Made by a program: the position numbers and the translations under genes. Positions 28,955 to 37,903 of a stretch of DNA of 64,000 nucleotides are shown one piece after another. The DNA is from Neoactinobaculum massilliense (GTDB taxonomy: Bacteria > Actinomycetota > Actinomycetes > Actinomycetales > Actinomycetaceae): positions 248,001-312,000 of the forward strand of contig NZ_UWPE01000002.1 of the NCBI RefSeq assembly GCF_900604955.1, written 5' to 3'. Each line of letters starts with the position of its first letter. Positions within the stretch are counted from its first letter, which is position 1. The notes beneath the pieces were generated by a model. The model was not told the DNA's origin. It was given only the letters and a program-made list of their open reading frames with translations, and searched no databases.

Positions 28955-29917
28955 TTACCGCACCGCGTAGCTTTCGCGCGCACGCACAAACCCGGCGGAG
29001 GTAAAAATCTGCTCGGCATGGGTATTGGTGGCTACAAGCGGCACGGACATGAACGTGATGCCCTCCAGGATGAGGCTGGAAGAGAGCGCCGAGAGTGCCG
29101 CACGTGTCATGCCGCGGCCCTGAAACTCGGGGTACACCAGGAGATTCCAGATCCGGACGCGCCCGCCGTCCGTTTCAGCCCATAGTCCGCCGGCCACGCG
29201 CCCGTCCGCCACGATGGAGAGCAGCAAATGGCCGGGGGTGGAGACGCCGTCGGGCAGCTTGCGGTCCGCCCGCGCCCGCGCCCGCACCGCAAGCTCCCGG
29301 TGCGACGTGCCCGGATGCGTTGCCTCCTGCTGGGCAGCCAGTTCCTCCGCCGTCACCCGCAGGAAATCATAGAGGTCCACTGACGACATAGCGCGCAGGC
29401 TCACCGTGGAGCTGTGATGCTCATGCCAGGTGATGGCCGGCAACTGCGCCACCAGCTCCATGGACTTCAGCCGCGCATCGACGGCCCCCGCCAGCGCCGT
29501 GGAGGCCGCATCGCCGCGGAACCGGGAAAACTGCAGCTCTCCACCCGGCGCGGTAGCCACCGCCACACCGGCGGAACCAGCCAAACCCTCCCTCTGTACG
29601 ACGCCGCCAGACGCACGCGAGCCCACCGGCACCTCTGCTGCTGCCAGCCGGTGCGTAAGCTCCGCCCATTCGGCCGGATCATCAATGTCCACGGCGCAGA
29701 TCTTGCCGGGCATATACCAGAGCCAATGGCCCGCTTCATCCAGAAACACGCGCGCGCCACGCGGTAGCCCCGCCGTAAAACGCCGGAGTTGCCTACTTTC
29801 CAATTGACGCGCAAGCGCCTTATCCACCAGCCCCGCCTGGCATCGCACATGCGCCATACGCGCGGAGGCACGGACAGCCCAAGAGCGCACTTCGGTTGGT
29901 CGGATCTCACGGATCAT
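28955..29917 (-). CDS. GNAT-family N-acetyltransferase
   Basis: 320 aa. The C-terminal third (about 185-318) is a GNAT fold: the acetyl-CoA loop is LVYPEFQGRGMTRAAL (about 271-286) and the end VATNTHAEQIFTSAGFVRARESY is the usual last helix-strand. The N-terminal half shows a weaker second GNAT-like pattern without the acetyl-CoA loop. Acceptor unknown. ATG at 29917 chosen; upstream sequence in frame looks non-coding and the ribosome site is weak. Confidence 0.8.
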   Translation of the reverse strand: MIREIRPTEVRSWAVRASARMAHVRCQAGLVDKALARQLESRQLRRFTAGLPRGARVFLDEAGHWLWYMPGKICAVDIDDPAEWAELTHRLAAAEVPVGSRASGGVVQREGLAGSAGVAVATAPGGELQFSRFRGDAASTALAGAVDARLKSMELVAQLPAITWHEHHSSTVSLRAMSSVDLYDFLRVTAEELAAQQEATHPGTSHRELAVRARARADRKLPDGVSTPGHLLLSIVADGRVAGGLWAETDGGRVRIWNLLVYPEFQGRGMTRAALSALSSSLILEGITFMSVPLVATNTHAEQIFTSAGFVRARESYAVR

Positions 29918-30197
29918 GCCGACCAGTCTAATGCAGGCAAGGTCCAAGGTCCCCGGAACATGAATGTTGGGCGACGCTACACACTCGGCCCACCGCACTG
30001 GCTTCTCCACTTACCTACCGGACCCGTGAACGCAAGTACGCGAGTGCTGCTACACACACCGCGTACCTGGCACCGGACACCTACGGAGTAAAAGTGACGC
30101 CGGAGCCACGCCGCCTATGTGAGCGCACGCCCGCAAAGAATGCACATAGGACAGAACGCCCCGTACGTACGGTCCCGCCACGACGTCGTCCCAAAGC

Positions 30198-30824
30198 TCA
30201 GTCCACGAAACGACCGGCATCCATGTGGAGCACGCGGTCACCGACGACGCCGGCTTCGTCGCGATTGTGCGTCACGTAGAGCGCGGTGGTGGACGTGTCC
30301 GCAAGGATGCGGCGGACGATGCGGGCAAGATCCATGCGGAGGTCCTCGTCAAGAGCGGAGAGCGGCTCATCAAGCAGGAGCACATCCGGGCGCGCAGCGA
30401 GCGACCGCGCCAGGGCGACCCGCTGCGCCTGCCCGCCGGAAAGCGTCTGAACACGCCGGTCCGCGAAGCCCGCAAGGTCGATCAGCTCAAGGTAGCGGTC
30501 CACGTTCACGTGCCTGTCGCCGTAGGCGATGTTCTGGCCCACGGTGAGATTGGGGAAAAGCTGCCCGTCCTGGAACACCATGCCGACGCCGCGCTTGTGC
30601 GTCGGCACACGCGTCACGTCCCGCACGTGACCGTTCGCGGCGGACACGCGAACACGTCCGCCGCTCGTCTCGAGGCCTGCCACACCCCGCAGCAGGGAGG
30701 ACTTGCCGCAGCCGGACGGGCCCAGGATCACGGCGATCTGGCCGGTCTCCACGCGCAGGCTCACGCTGTGAACGGCCTCAAAACCGTCCGCGTAGGCCAC
30801 ACTGAAATCCTCAAGCTCAAGCAC
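30198..30824 (-). CDS. Thiamine ABC transporter ATPase (ThiQ-like)
   Basis: 208 aa. Walker A GPSGCGKSS (35-43), signature LSGGQAQRVALARSL, Walker B DVLLLDEPLSALD and switch His in LYVTHNRDE. Small size and operon position match ThiQ. The GTG at 30824 is preceded by AAAGGA and overlaps the permease stop by 8 bp. The membership in a thiamine system follows from the TPP riboswitch at the head of the operon. Confidence 0.87.
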   Translation of the reverse strand: MLELEDFSVAYADGFEAVHSVSLRVETGQIAVILGPSGCGKSSLLRGVAGLETSGGRVRVSAANGHVRDVTRVPTHKRGVGMVFQDGQLFPNLTVGQNIAYGDRHVNVDRYLELIDLAGFADRRVQTLSGGQAQRVALARSLAARPDVLLLDEPLSALDEDLRMDLARIVRRILADTSTTALYVTHNRDEAGVVGDRVLHMDAGRFVD

Positions 30825-32577
30825 GCTGATTCCTTTCCATTCCGTGCGGCGCGCGTTCCAGCACATCGCCGGCACGCTGCACATCACCGGCCATATCAGA
30901 GAGCAGCACCACCAGCCCGGCCAGCACCGCGAGCACCACGGCCGCCGCCATGGCCATCCCATAGTTCTGGCTGCCGGGACGGCCGAGCAGTTTAGCCACC
31001 AGCACGGGAAGCGTTTCCGAATCCGCCGTAGCCAGGAACGAGGTGGCGCCGAACTCGCCCAGTGAGATCGCGAAGGCGAACCCGGCGGCCACCCCGAGCC
31101 CGCGCCACATGGCTGGCAGGTCCACCGTGGCCATGACTCGCCACGGGCTTGCGCCCAGCGTGGCAGCCGCCTCCCGCAGGCGCAGATCAATAGCCAGCAG
31201 TGTGGGCGAGACGGCCCGCACCACCAGCGGCGTGGCCACCAGCGCCTGGGCCACCGGGATCAGCATGGAAGGCTCCGACACCCGCAGCCGCAAGGTAATA
31301 AAAATGCCAAAACCCAGTGTCACGGCGGAAATACCTAGCGGGGCAAGTGCACCGGCGTCGAGCAGGCGCTGGCACCACCGCCCAAACCCGGACCGCGCCG
31401 GACGTACGGCCGCCACCACTACAAGTAGGCCCACAGCCAGGGCCAGCAGGGCGGCCTCCGCACCGATGCGCAGGGAATTAACCATCGCCTCCGCGGGCGT
31501 GACACCGGCGTTGAACGTGCCCGGCGTCACCAGGTCCACGTAATTCGCCACCGTCCACGCCCCACCGCGGTGGAAGGAGGCCACGATCAGGCTGATGATC
31601 GGCGCGGCCACCAGGCCCACCACGAAGATCAGCGTCATCGCCACGGCGGGAATGGCCGCGCGACCTGGACGCCGCGCACGGCGCGAACCCAGTTTGAGCC
31701 CCACCTCGGTGCGACGCGTCGCTATCCCGCTCACCCAGATGGCCACCAGCACAATGACAGCCTGAAGTAGCGAGAGTACAGCGGCCGCCGGCAGATCCAG
31801 GAACGTGGTGGTTTGAATAAACACCTCGGTTTCCAGCGTCCCGTAGCCGGGCGTACCCAGCGTGACCACCAGGCCGTACGAGGTGGCACAGAACAGGAAC
31901 GCCAGCGAGGCGCCAGCCGCAATTGCGGGCACCAGCTCGGGAAGCGTTACCGTCAGAAAAGCACGCGCCGGTGAAGCACCGAGTGTGGCCGCAGCCTCCT
32001 CATGCGGAGGCAGTTTTTCCCACACGGTACCGGTGGTGCGCGCCACCACAGCCGCGTTGAAGAACGCCATCGCGCACACCACGGCGGCATTGGACTGGCT
32101 GAGCCCCAGCGCACCGTAGGGGCCGGCGGGGTCAAAAAGAGCGCGGAAGGCACCACCCACCACCACGGTGGGCAGTACAAAGGGAATCATGGCGGCGGCG
32201 CGCGCCACCCGCCGCCCGGGAAACTCCAGCCGGTAGAGCACAAAGGCCAGTGGCACGCCGAAAAGAACCGATGCGGCGGTCCCGGCGAATGCCAGCCACA
32301 CCGTCTGCCAGGCGACCCGCCAGGTGCGGGCTGCCGAAAGGTTCGTGAGGAACCGGCTAGCGTCCAGGCCGCCACCCTCACCCATCACCCCGCGCACCAG
32401 CATGGCCAGGATGGGCCACACAAAGAACACGGCGAGGAACAGGGCGGCCGCCACCCCGGCAAGCACCCGCACGGCCGGCACCCACACCGGCCGCGGGGGC
32501 GCCTGAACCGAATGCGGCTGTGCCTGAACCGTCTGCACCTGCCGCGCACGCCGTGTTTCCCGCGCGGAATCGCTCAT
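30817..32577 (-). CDS. Thiamine ABC transporter permease (ThiP-like, two-domain)
   Basis: 586 aa, about 12 membrane helices in two homologous halves. Each half carries an EAA-type loop, EEAAATLGASPARAFLTVTLP and REAAATLGASPWRVMATVDLP (first 15 residues of each are the conserved part), which contact the ATPase. This fused layout is found in ThiP and Fe3+ permeases. ATG at 32577 taken; GTG at 32583 is an alternative. Starts 10 bp after thiB. Confidence 0.87.
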   Translation of the reverse strand: MSDSARETRRARQVQTVQAQPHSVQAPPRPVWVPAVRVLAGVAAALFLAVFFVWPILAMLVRGVMGEGGGLDASRFLTNLSAARTWRVAWQTVWLAFAGTAASVLFGVPLAFVLYRLEFPGRRVARAAAMIPFVLPTVVVGGAFRALFDPAGPYGALGLSQSNAAVVCAMAFFNAAVVARTTGTVWEKLPPHEEAAATLGASPARAFLTVTLPELVPAIAAGASLAFLFCATSYGLVVTLGTPGYGTLETEVFIQTTTFLDLPAAAVLSLLQAVIVLVAIWVSGIATRRTEVGLKLGSRRARRPGRAAIPAVAMTLIFVVGLVAAPIISLIVASFHRGGAWTVANYVDLVTPGTFNAGVTPAEAMVNSLRIGAEAALLALAVGLLVVVAAVRPARSGFGRWCQRLLDAGALAPLGISAVTLGFGIFITLRLRVSEPSMLIPVAQALVATPLVVRAVSPTLLAIDLRLREAAATLGASPWRVMATVDLPAMWRGLGVAAGFAFAISLGEFGATSFLATADSETLPVLVAKLLGRPGSQNYGMAMAAAVVLAVLAGLVVLLSDMAGDVQRAGDVLERAPHGMERNQRA

Positions 32578-32586
32578 TACCACTGA

Positions 32587-33642
32587 TTACTGGTCGGTGG
32601 CCTCGCGCCACATGCTGATCCACTGCTTGCGGTTTGCGCCCGCCTCCTTGGGGGTGAGCTCCACGGGATCCGTCGGCGCCGGAGCCAGCTTGGCCCAGCT
32701 GTCAGGCAGCGGCACGTCCGCCACCGGATACATGTACATATTCTCCGGAATGGACTTCTGCACGTCGTCGGAGAGCATGAAATCGATGAACGCCTTCGCA
32801 CCCTCGGGGTTCTTGGCGCCCTTGAGCACGGCGGCGTACTCCGTCTGCTGCACGGCGGTACCCGGCACATTCACGTTGTTGCCGCCCTCAGCCGGCGAGG
32901 AGGAGTAGGACACCACCAGCGGGTAGTTGCCCTTCCCGTCCGCGCCCGAGAAATCCGTGTAGTAGGCGTCCTGCCAGCCGGCCGCCACCCGCGAGCCGTT
33001 AGCGATGAGCTGCTGCCAGTACTTCCCGGCCGCCGTATCCACCGTGGCGTTATCCGTGTTGCCATTGAGCGCCTTCACGCTGCCCGCCAGGAACGCGAGC
33101 CCCGGGGAGGAGGCGGCCGCGTTCTCCGTCACCAGCAGCTTTGCGTACTCCGGCTTGGCCAGGTCCGCAAAACCGTTAGGCACGGCCAGATTGTGCTCAT
33201 CAAAGTAGGTTTTGTCCGCGTTGACCTGCACGAAGCCATCGTCGATCGGGTTGAGTTGTCCCTCCACGGCCTCGCGCCCCTTGGGCAGCGCCGGCGACTG
33301 GTAATCCTCCAGCACACCCGCATCCACCGCCTGGTACGCCGAGAACGTATCGATGCCGTACACGGCGTCGGCGCCCGGCTTGCCGTCCGCCAGCACCAGC
33401 TGGTTGACCACCGTACCGGCATCCCCCGGCGAGGTGGTCTTCACCGTGTAGCCGCTCTCCTGCTCGAACTTCTTGATGAGATCATTGGGGACATTAAACG
33501 AATCGTGGGTCATCACCGTGACCACGCCACCGTTACCGGAGCTTGCGCTTGCACTGGCCGAACCGGCCGCGCCGCCGGTCCCTGAGCAGCCCGCGAGCGC
33601 CAGCGCTCCCGCGGCAAGTAGTGATGTGATGCGGAATTTCAT
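32587..33642 (-). CDS. Thiamine ABC transporter substrate-binding lipoprotein (ThiB-like)
   Basis: 351 aa. Lipoprotein signal with lipobox LAGC (Cys19), Ser/Gly-rich spacer, then a periplasmic-binding fold resembling ThiB/TbpA (VTVMTHDSFNVPNDLIKKFEQ start, Tyr/Trp-rich ligand region about 205-260). Captures thiamine or a phosphate ester outside the membrane for the adjacent permease and ATPase. ATG at 33642 has GTAGGAGGAAC; the TPP riboswitch lies just upstream. Confidence 0.9.
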   Translation of the reverse strand: MKFRITSLLAAGALALAGCSGTGGAAGSASASASSGNGGVVTVMTHDSFNVPNDLIKKFEQESGYTVKTTSPGDAGTVVNQLVLADGKPGADAVYGIDTFSAYQAVDAGVLEDYQSPALPKGREAVEGQLNPIDDGFVQVNADKTYFDEHNLAVPNGFADLAKPEYAKLLVTENAAASSPGLAFLAGSVKALNGNTDNATVDTAAGKYWQQLIANGSRVAAGWQDAYYTDFSGADGKGNYPLVVSYSSSPAEGGNNVNVPGTAVQQTEYAAVLKGAKNPEGAKAFIDFMLSDDVQKSIPENMYMYPVADVPLPDSWAKLAPAPTDPVELTPKEAGANRKQWISMWREATDQ

Positions 33643-33689
33643 TGTTCCTCCTACCGGAGGGCCCATGCCCCGCTGTGAGGCACGGGGAG

Positions 33690-33782
33690 AGCTCGACTTC
33701 CTTCGCCGGCATTGCCCGGATCAGGTGCGAGGGTCTGCAGATGCACTCTCAGCGCTTAACGCGCTCCCCTGTCGTCTTCGGC
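33690..33782 (-). promoter_or_regulatory. TPP riboswitch controlling the thiamine transporter operon
   Basis: Read on the minus strand it has all conserved THI-box blocks in order: CAGGGGAGC, GCTGAGAGTGCA, CAGACCC, ACCTGATCCGGGCAATGCCGGCGAAGGAAG. Downstream, CCCCG (about 33682) can pair with CGGGG before the AGGAGG of thiB, which suggests control of translation initiation in this high-GC host. Ligand: thiamine pyrophosphate; binding should switch the operon off. Confidence 0.95.
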
Positions 33783-33886
33783 AGTTTACACCACTTGTAG
33801 GATGAGTTTTCGGGCGGTTGGTGGGCGCGGCGCTTAAACACCCCGGCGAAGAACGGCGTCTATCGGGATCTATCGGGTGCACGGCT

Positions 33887-34585
33887 CTACCCGGCATCCT
33901 CCAGGTGCTCAAGCCGGTACCCCATCCCGGGCTCCGTAATGATGAAGCGCGGCCGGTGCGGATCGGCCTCAATTTTCTTCCGGAGTTGCGAGATGTAGAG
34001 GCGCAGGTACCCCGTATCCTCCACGTGCTCGCTTCCCCAGATCGAGGTCAGGAGCATTTGCCGGGTCACCAGTTTGCCGCCGTTACGGATGAGAATGTCC
34101 ATCACCTGCCACTCCGTGGGCGTGAGGCGGATCTGCTCGAACCTGCCCGCGGTTTTCCGGCTCACGGACCTGGTGGCCAGATTGAAATGAATGTTCCCCA
34201 ACCGCACCGAGGGCATCGCCTCGGCGTGCGGCAGGCGGCGGGTGAGGGCGCGGATGCGAGCCAGTAGTTCATCGATCGAGAATGGTTTCGTGATGTAGTC
34301 GTCAGCGCCAGCATCCAGAGCCTGTACCTTATCCGCGGAGCCGGAGCGGCCGGATACCACCAGAATGGGCGCATCAGACCAGCCGCGGATCGCGTGAATA
34401 ACGTCAATGCCGGTTAGCTGCGGCATGCCCAGATCGATGAGGTACAGGCTGGGGCGGCGGCTTGCCGCCAGCCGCACGGCCTGGGCGCCATTTCGCGCGG
34501 TGAGCGCCGTGTACCCCTCGGCCGTGAGGGTAATGCGGAGCGCCCGGAGGATCTGCGGATCGTCGTCCGCTATCAGGATGATCAT
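33887..34585 (-). CDS. kdpE: Response regulator KdpE
   Basis: 232 aa. OmpR-type regulator of the K+ uptake operon. Receiver domain about 1-115 with acidic pocket D7-D9 and phosphorylation site D51 (LIDLGMPQL), conserved Lys in DDYITKPFS; winged helix about 128-227 ending RFIITEPGMGYRL. Overlaps kdpD by 4 bases. Confidence 0.94.
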   Translation of the reverse strand: MIILIADDDPQILRALRITLTAEGYTALTARNGAQAVRLAASRRPSLYLIDLGMPQLTGIDVIHAIRGWSDAPILVVSGRSGSADKVQALDAGADDYITKPFSIDELLARIRALTRRLPHAEAMPSVRLGNIHFNLATRSVSRKTAGRFEQIRLTPTEWQVMDILIRNGGKLVTRQMLLTSIWGSEHVEDTGYLRLYISQLRKKIEADPHRPRFIITEPGMGYRLEHLEDAG

Positions 34586-37251
34586 GAGTGCTGCGCCGCC
34601 TTAGTCGCGGTGGCCTGTGGATCGGAGATTCCGCCACCGGGGGATCCCGCCCGGCCAGCTGGCCCACCAGCATCAGTGGGCCCACCAGCACCGGTCATTC
34701 CACCAGCGCCCGCCGGCCCACCACCCGCCGGCCCACTGGCCCCAGCCGGCTCAGCCATGTTCCCGGTGCTATCCGCCTTCGCCAGAGGCAGCGAAATCAC
34801 CATGGTGAGTCCACCGCCCGGGGTGGGCTCAGGTACCAGCGTGCCGTGCATTGCCTCCACAAATCCCTTCGAAAGCGCGAGCCCCAACCCCAGCCCCGTA
34901 CCATTATCGGTATCGCCCAGGCGTTGGAAGGGCACGAACATGTCCTCGTAGTGCCGCCGATCCACGCCGGGCCCGTGGTCAATGATGCGAATCTCTAGCC
35001 GGTGGCTGAACGTGCTGGTGGTGAGTGCTACCGGTGCGCCAGAGGGCGAGTGCCGCCGCGCATTCGCCAGCAGATTTACCACCGCGCGTTGCAGTAGACC
35101 GGGATCCGCCGCGGCCAGCGCGTCCCCATGATCGAAGGACAGCCGGATATCCCCGGGCATCAGGTCCAGTTCCTCCAGGCTTTCCGCCACCACCTCCGCC
35201 GGATCCGTGGGGCGCGACGCCGCGGTGAGCGCGTCCGCACGCAGCCGGCTCATGTCCAGTAGGTCGCCTATAAGCTTGCCGAGCGAGTCGAGGCTCTGTT
35301 CGGCGGTTTCCAGCAGTTCCCCGCGATCGGAAGCGGATAGATTTGGCCCCGCCATGCGCAAGCCCCCGACGGCGGCCGTGGCCGCGGCGAGCGGGCGCCG
35401 CAGGTCATGGCTGAGCGCGGAGAGCAGTGCGCCGCGGAGTTTATCCGAGGCCGCAATCGGTTGGAACGCGCGCTCGCGGTCCGTCATACGGCGTCGTTCC
35501 AGTACGACGTCGATCTGCGTGGCGACCACGCGCAGCAGCCTCCGGTCCGAGGCCTCCAGTTCCTCGCCGTACACGTCAAGGTGAGCACCACCCACCAGTG
35601 AAAACGAATCGACGGGTGGGTCCCCGGTGGGTAGCCCGGCGTTCGCGATCACAAACTGGCCCTTCTTCACCTGCACATTCTTCAGGCTGAAGGCCTCCAA
35701 CGTGCGATCAATCATCGCCTGGATAGCGTCATCACCCCGAAGTACACTCCCGGCGATGGTCTGAAGCAGCTCAGATTCTGCGCCCACACGCTGGGCAACC
35801 CGGGTGAAGCGGGCGGAGCGATCCACCACGAAGCTGACAAGCGCCGCAACAATCATGTAGATAAGCAACGCCCAAATGTGCAGAAGACTTTGGATCGTAA
35901 TGGCGCCCGTCGGTGCCAGGAAAAAGTAGTCGAGAGCAAAGGCGGAGAGCACAGCCGTGAAAAGGGCCGGCCAGATACCTCCCACCAGCGCAATGACCAC
36001 AACAAGTAGCTGATAGAGCAATGCGGCGGCGGTGAGCGTCTCATCCGAGGAAAACGCGCCCAGCGCGGCGGTCAATGCCGGTACGCCAACAACCGCCAGC
36101 ACAAATCCTACGATTCTGCGAACGCGAGAGAGACCCGCGCGGATGTGCGGCAGGGTGAAGGGGCGGCCGGCAGCCGCATGGGTCACCATGTGCACGTCAA
36201 TGTCGCCGGATTTTCGGATGACGGATGCGCCCACGTCCGTGCCGGTCAGCACCGCGATCATGCGGCCCCGCCGGCTTGCACCGAGCACCAGCTGGGTGGC
36301 GTTGACGGATCGAGCGAATTCCACCAGCGCCGTAGGAATATCCGCCCCCACCACCTGATGGTAGGTGCCGCCCAGACGCTCGACGAGGCGCCGCTGCTTA
36401 GCTAGCGCGTCCGTGTGACTGCTGCGCAGCCCATCCTGACTGGTGACGTGCACAGCAAGCAGTTCCCCACCGCCGGACCGCGCCGCGATGCGCGCACCGC
36501 GCCGGAGCAGCGTTTCGCCCTCCGGTCCACCGGGGAGAGCCACCACCACCCGTTCGCGCGCCTCCCACGTGGTGTCAATGTCATTGTCCGTGCGGTACTT
36601 GCTCAGCGCCTCGTCCACATTGCCGGCCAGCCACAGCAGGGCCAGTTCGCGCAGCGCCGTCAAATTTCCCAACCGGAAATAGTTGGAGAGTGCGGCGTCC
36701 ACGCGCTCCGCCGGATACACCAGGCCGTTGCTCAGCCGGTTGCGCAGTGCCTGCGGGGACAGATCAATAACCTCAATGTCATCCGCCCGCCGCAGGAACG
36801 TGTCCGGCACCGTTTCGCGCTGCGGGATGCGGGTGATCCGCTCCACCACATCATTGAGCGATTCAATGTGCTGGATGTTGAGCGTGGAGATCACGTCGAT
36901 GCCGGCCCGGAGCAGTTCATCGACGTCCTCCCAGCGCTTCGCGTGGCGAGAGCCGGGCGCATTCGTGTGTGCCAGTTCGTCCACCAGCACAACTTCCGGG
37001 GCCCGACGCACAATCGCGTCCACATCCATGTCCTCCAGCGTGATACCGCGGTAGAAACGCCGCAGACGTGGAACGATGGGGATGGTGCCGATCATGCGCG
37101 CGGTGGCCTTGCGTCCGTGTGTTTCCACGACGCCGATCACCACGTCTCGCCCGTCGTCCAGTAGTTGCTGTCCCTCTTTTAGCATGGCAAACGTTTTGCC
37201 CACCCCGGGAGCAGCACCTAGCAGGACGCGAAGCCGACCAACTGCGGCCAC
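34582..37251 (-). CDS. kdpD: Sensor histidine kinase KdpD
   Basis: 889 aa. Senses low K+ or ionic stress and phosphorylates KdpE. KdpD sensor domain about 1-215 with P-loop GAAPGVGKTF; USP-like domain about 230-365; four membrane helices of DUF4118 (about 375-480); GAF region (about 500-600); HisKA with phosphorylated His in ALSHDLRRPLAA; HATPase to about 830 (DHGPGVDRR, GTGLGLGLALSKGF). The last ~60 residues are a Gly/Pro/Ala-rich tail not typical of KdpD. 6 bp after kdpC. Confidence 0.94.
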   Translation of the reverse strand: MAAVGRLRVLLGAAPGVGKTFAMLKEGQQLLDDGRDVVIGVVETHGRKATARMIGTIPIVPRLRRFYRGITLEDMDVDAIVRRAPEVVLVDELAHTNAPGSRHAKRWEDVDELLRAGIDVISTLNIQHIESLNDVVERITRIPQRETVPDTFLRRADDIEVIDLSPQALRNRLSNGLVYPAERVDAALSNYFRLGNLTALRELALLWLAGNVDEALSKYRTDNDIDTTWEARERVVVALPGGPEGETLLRRGARIAARSGGGELLAVHVTSQDGLRSSHTDALAKQRRLVERLGGTYHQVVGADIPTALVEFARSVNATQLVLGASRRGRMIAVLTGTDVGASVIRKSGDIDVHMVTHAAAGRPFTLPHIRAGLSRVRRIVGFVLAVVGVPALTAALGAFSSDETLTAAALLYQLLVVVIALVGGIWPALFTAVLSAFALDYFFLAPTGAITIQSLLHIWALLIYMIVAALVSFVVDRSARFTRVAQRVGAESELLQTIAGSVLRGDDAIQAMIDRTLEAFSLKNVQVKKGQFVIANAGLPTGDPPVDSFSLVGGAHLDVYGEELEASDRRLLRVVATQIDVVLERRRMTDRERAFQPIAASDKLRGALLSALSHDLRRPLAAATAAVGGLRMAGPNLSASDRGELLETAEQSLDSLGKLIGDLLDMSRLRADALTAASRPTDPAEVVAESLEELDLMPGDIRLSFDHGDALAAADPGLLQRAVVNLLANARRHSPSGAPVALTTSTFSHRLEIRIIDHGPGVDRRHYEDMFVPFQRLGDTDNGTGLGLGLALSKGFVEAMHGTLVPEPTPGGGLTMVISLPLAKADSTGNMAEPAGASGPAGGGPAGAGGMTGAGGPTDAGGPAGRAGSPGGGISDPQATATKAAQHS

Positions 37252-37257
37252 TAGTTC

Positions 37258-37860
37258 CTATCCTTTCTGCCTGTCCAGCGCCTCATTCAACGTGACCACG
37301 TTGACTACCGGTTCACCAATAAAGCCAACATAGGGCTGCGTGGTGTGTTGCGCCACCAGCTTCTTCACCGTGGCGAGGGATAGGTGGCGCGCCCTGGCCA
37401 CTCGTGCCTCCTGAAGCGCGGCATACCGGGGACTGATGTCCGGTTCCAGGCCGGAGGCGGAAGCGGTGAGAGCGTCGGCCGGGATGCTAGCTGGTGCCAC
37501 CCCATTGAACCGTGCAATCTGGTTGCGGCGTTCTTTGATGTCCCGAATGAGCGTCGGGTTCTCCGGCCCGGCGTTGCTTCCACCGGACTTCTGGGCGTCA
37601 TACTCCGCCGCGGAGGGGCGCGGCTGGAAGTACCGGGCGAGCGGGGCGCCATCGGCGTCGGAAAATGATTGGCCGATGAGGGAGGAGGCAACTACCTGAC
37701 CATCCGCGTTGCGGATGAGAGATCCGTTTGCTCTGTCGGGAAACGCGATCTGCCCGATCGCGGTGATAGCTAGCGTGTACCCGATCCCGAGTATCAGCGT
37801 GAAGGCGAGCACCATTCGTGTGGCCACCCACAGCACACGGCCGCTAGTACGAACAGACAT
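37258..37860 (-). CDS. kdpC: K+-transporting ATPase subunit KdpC
   Basis: 200 aa. Accessory subunit that stabilises the KdpFABC complex and raises ATP affinity. One N-terminal membrane helix (about 12-36), then the periplasmic domain with SLIGQSF, YFQPRPSAAEYDAQKSGGSN and the C-terminal PYVGFIGEPVVNV; all family landmarks are intact. Lies between kdpB and kdpD on the same strand. Confidence 0.94.
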   Translation of the reverse strand: MSVRTSGRVLWVATRMVLAFTLILGIGYTLAITAIGQIAFPDRANGSLIRNADGQVVASSLIGQSFSDADGAPLARYFQPRPSAAEYDAQKSGGSNAGPENPTLIRDIKERRNQIARFNGVAPASIPADALTASASGLEPDISPRYAALQEARVARARHLSLATVKKLVAQHTTQPYVGFIGEPVVNVVTLNEALDRQKG

Positions 37861-37903
37861 GATTTTCCTTTTCTGTGCAATGAGGATTTTCTATGGCCTG
37901 GAG

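Noticed and set aside
30825-31190. Upstream extension of the ThiQ-like ATPase
   Set aside because: It overlaps the permease in another frame and is Trp/Arg/Cys-rich; the GTG at 30824 has a ribosome site and begins the ABC fold.
30817-33642. Iron(III) ABC transporter
   Set aside because: The protein families allow it, but the complete TPP riboswitch upstream and the ThiB-like binding protein favour thiamine.
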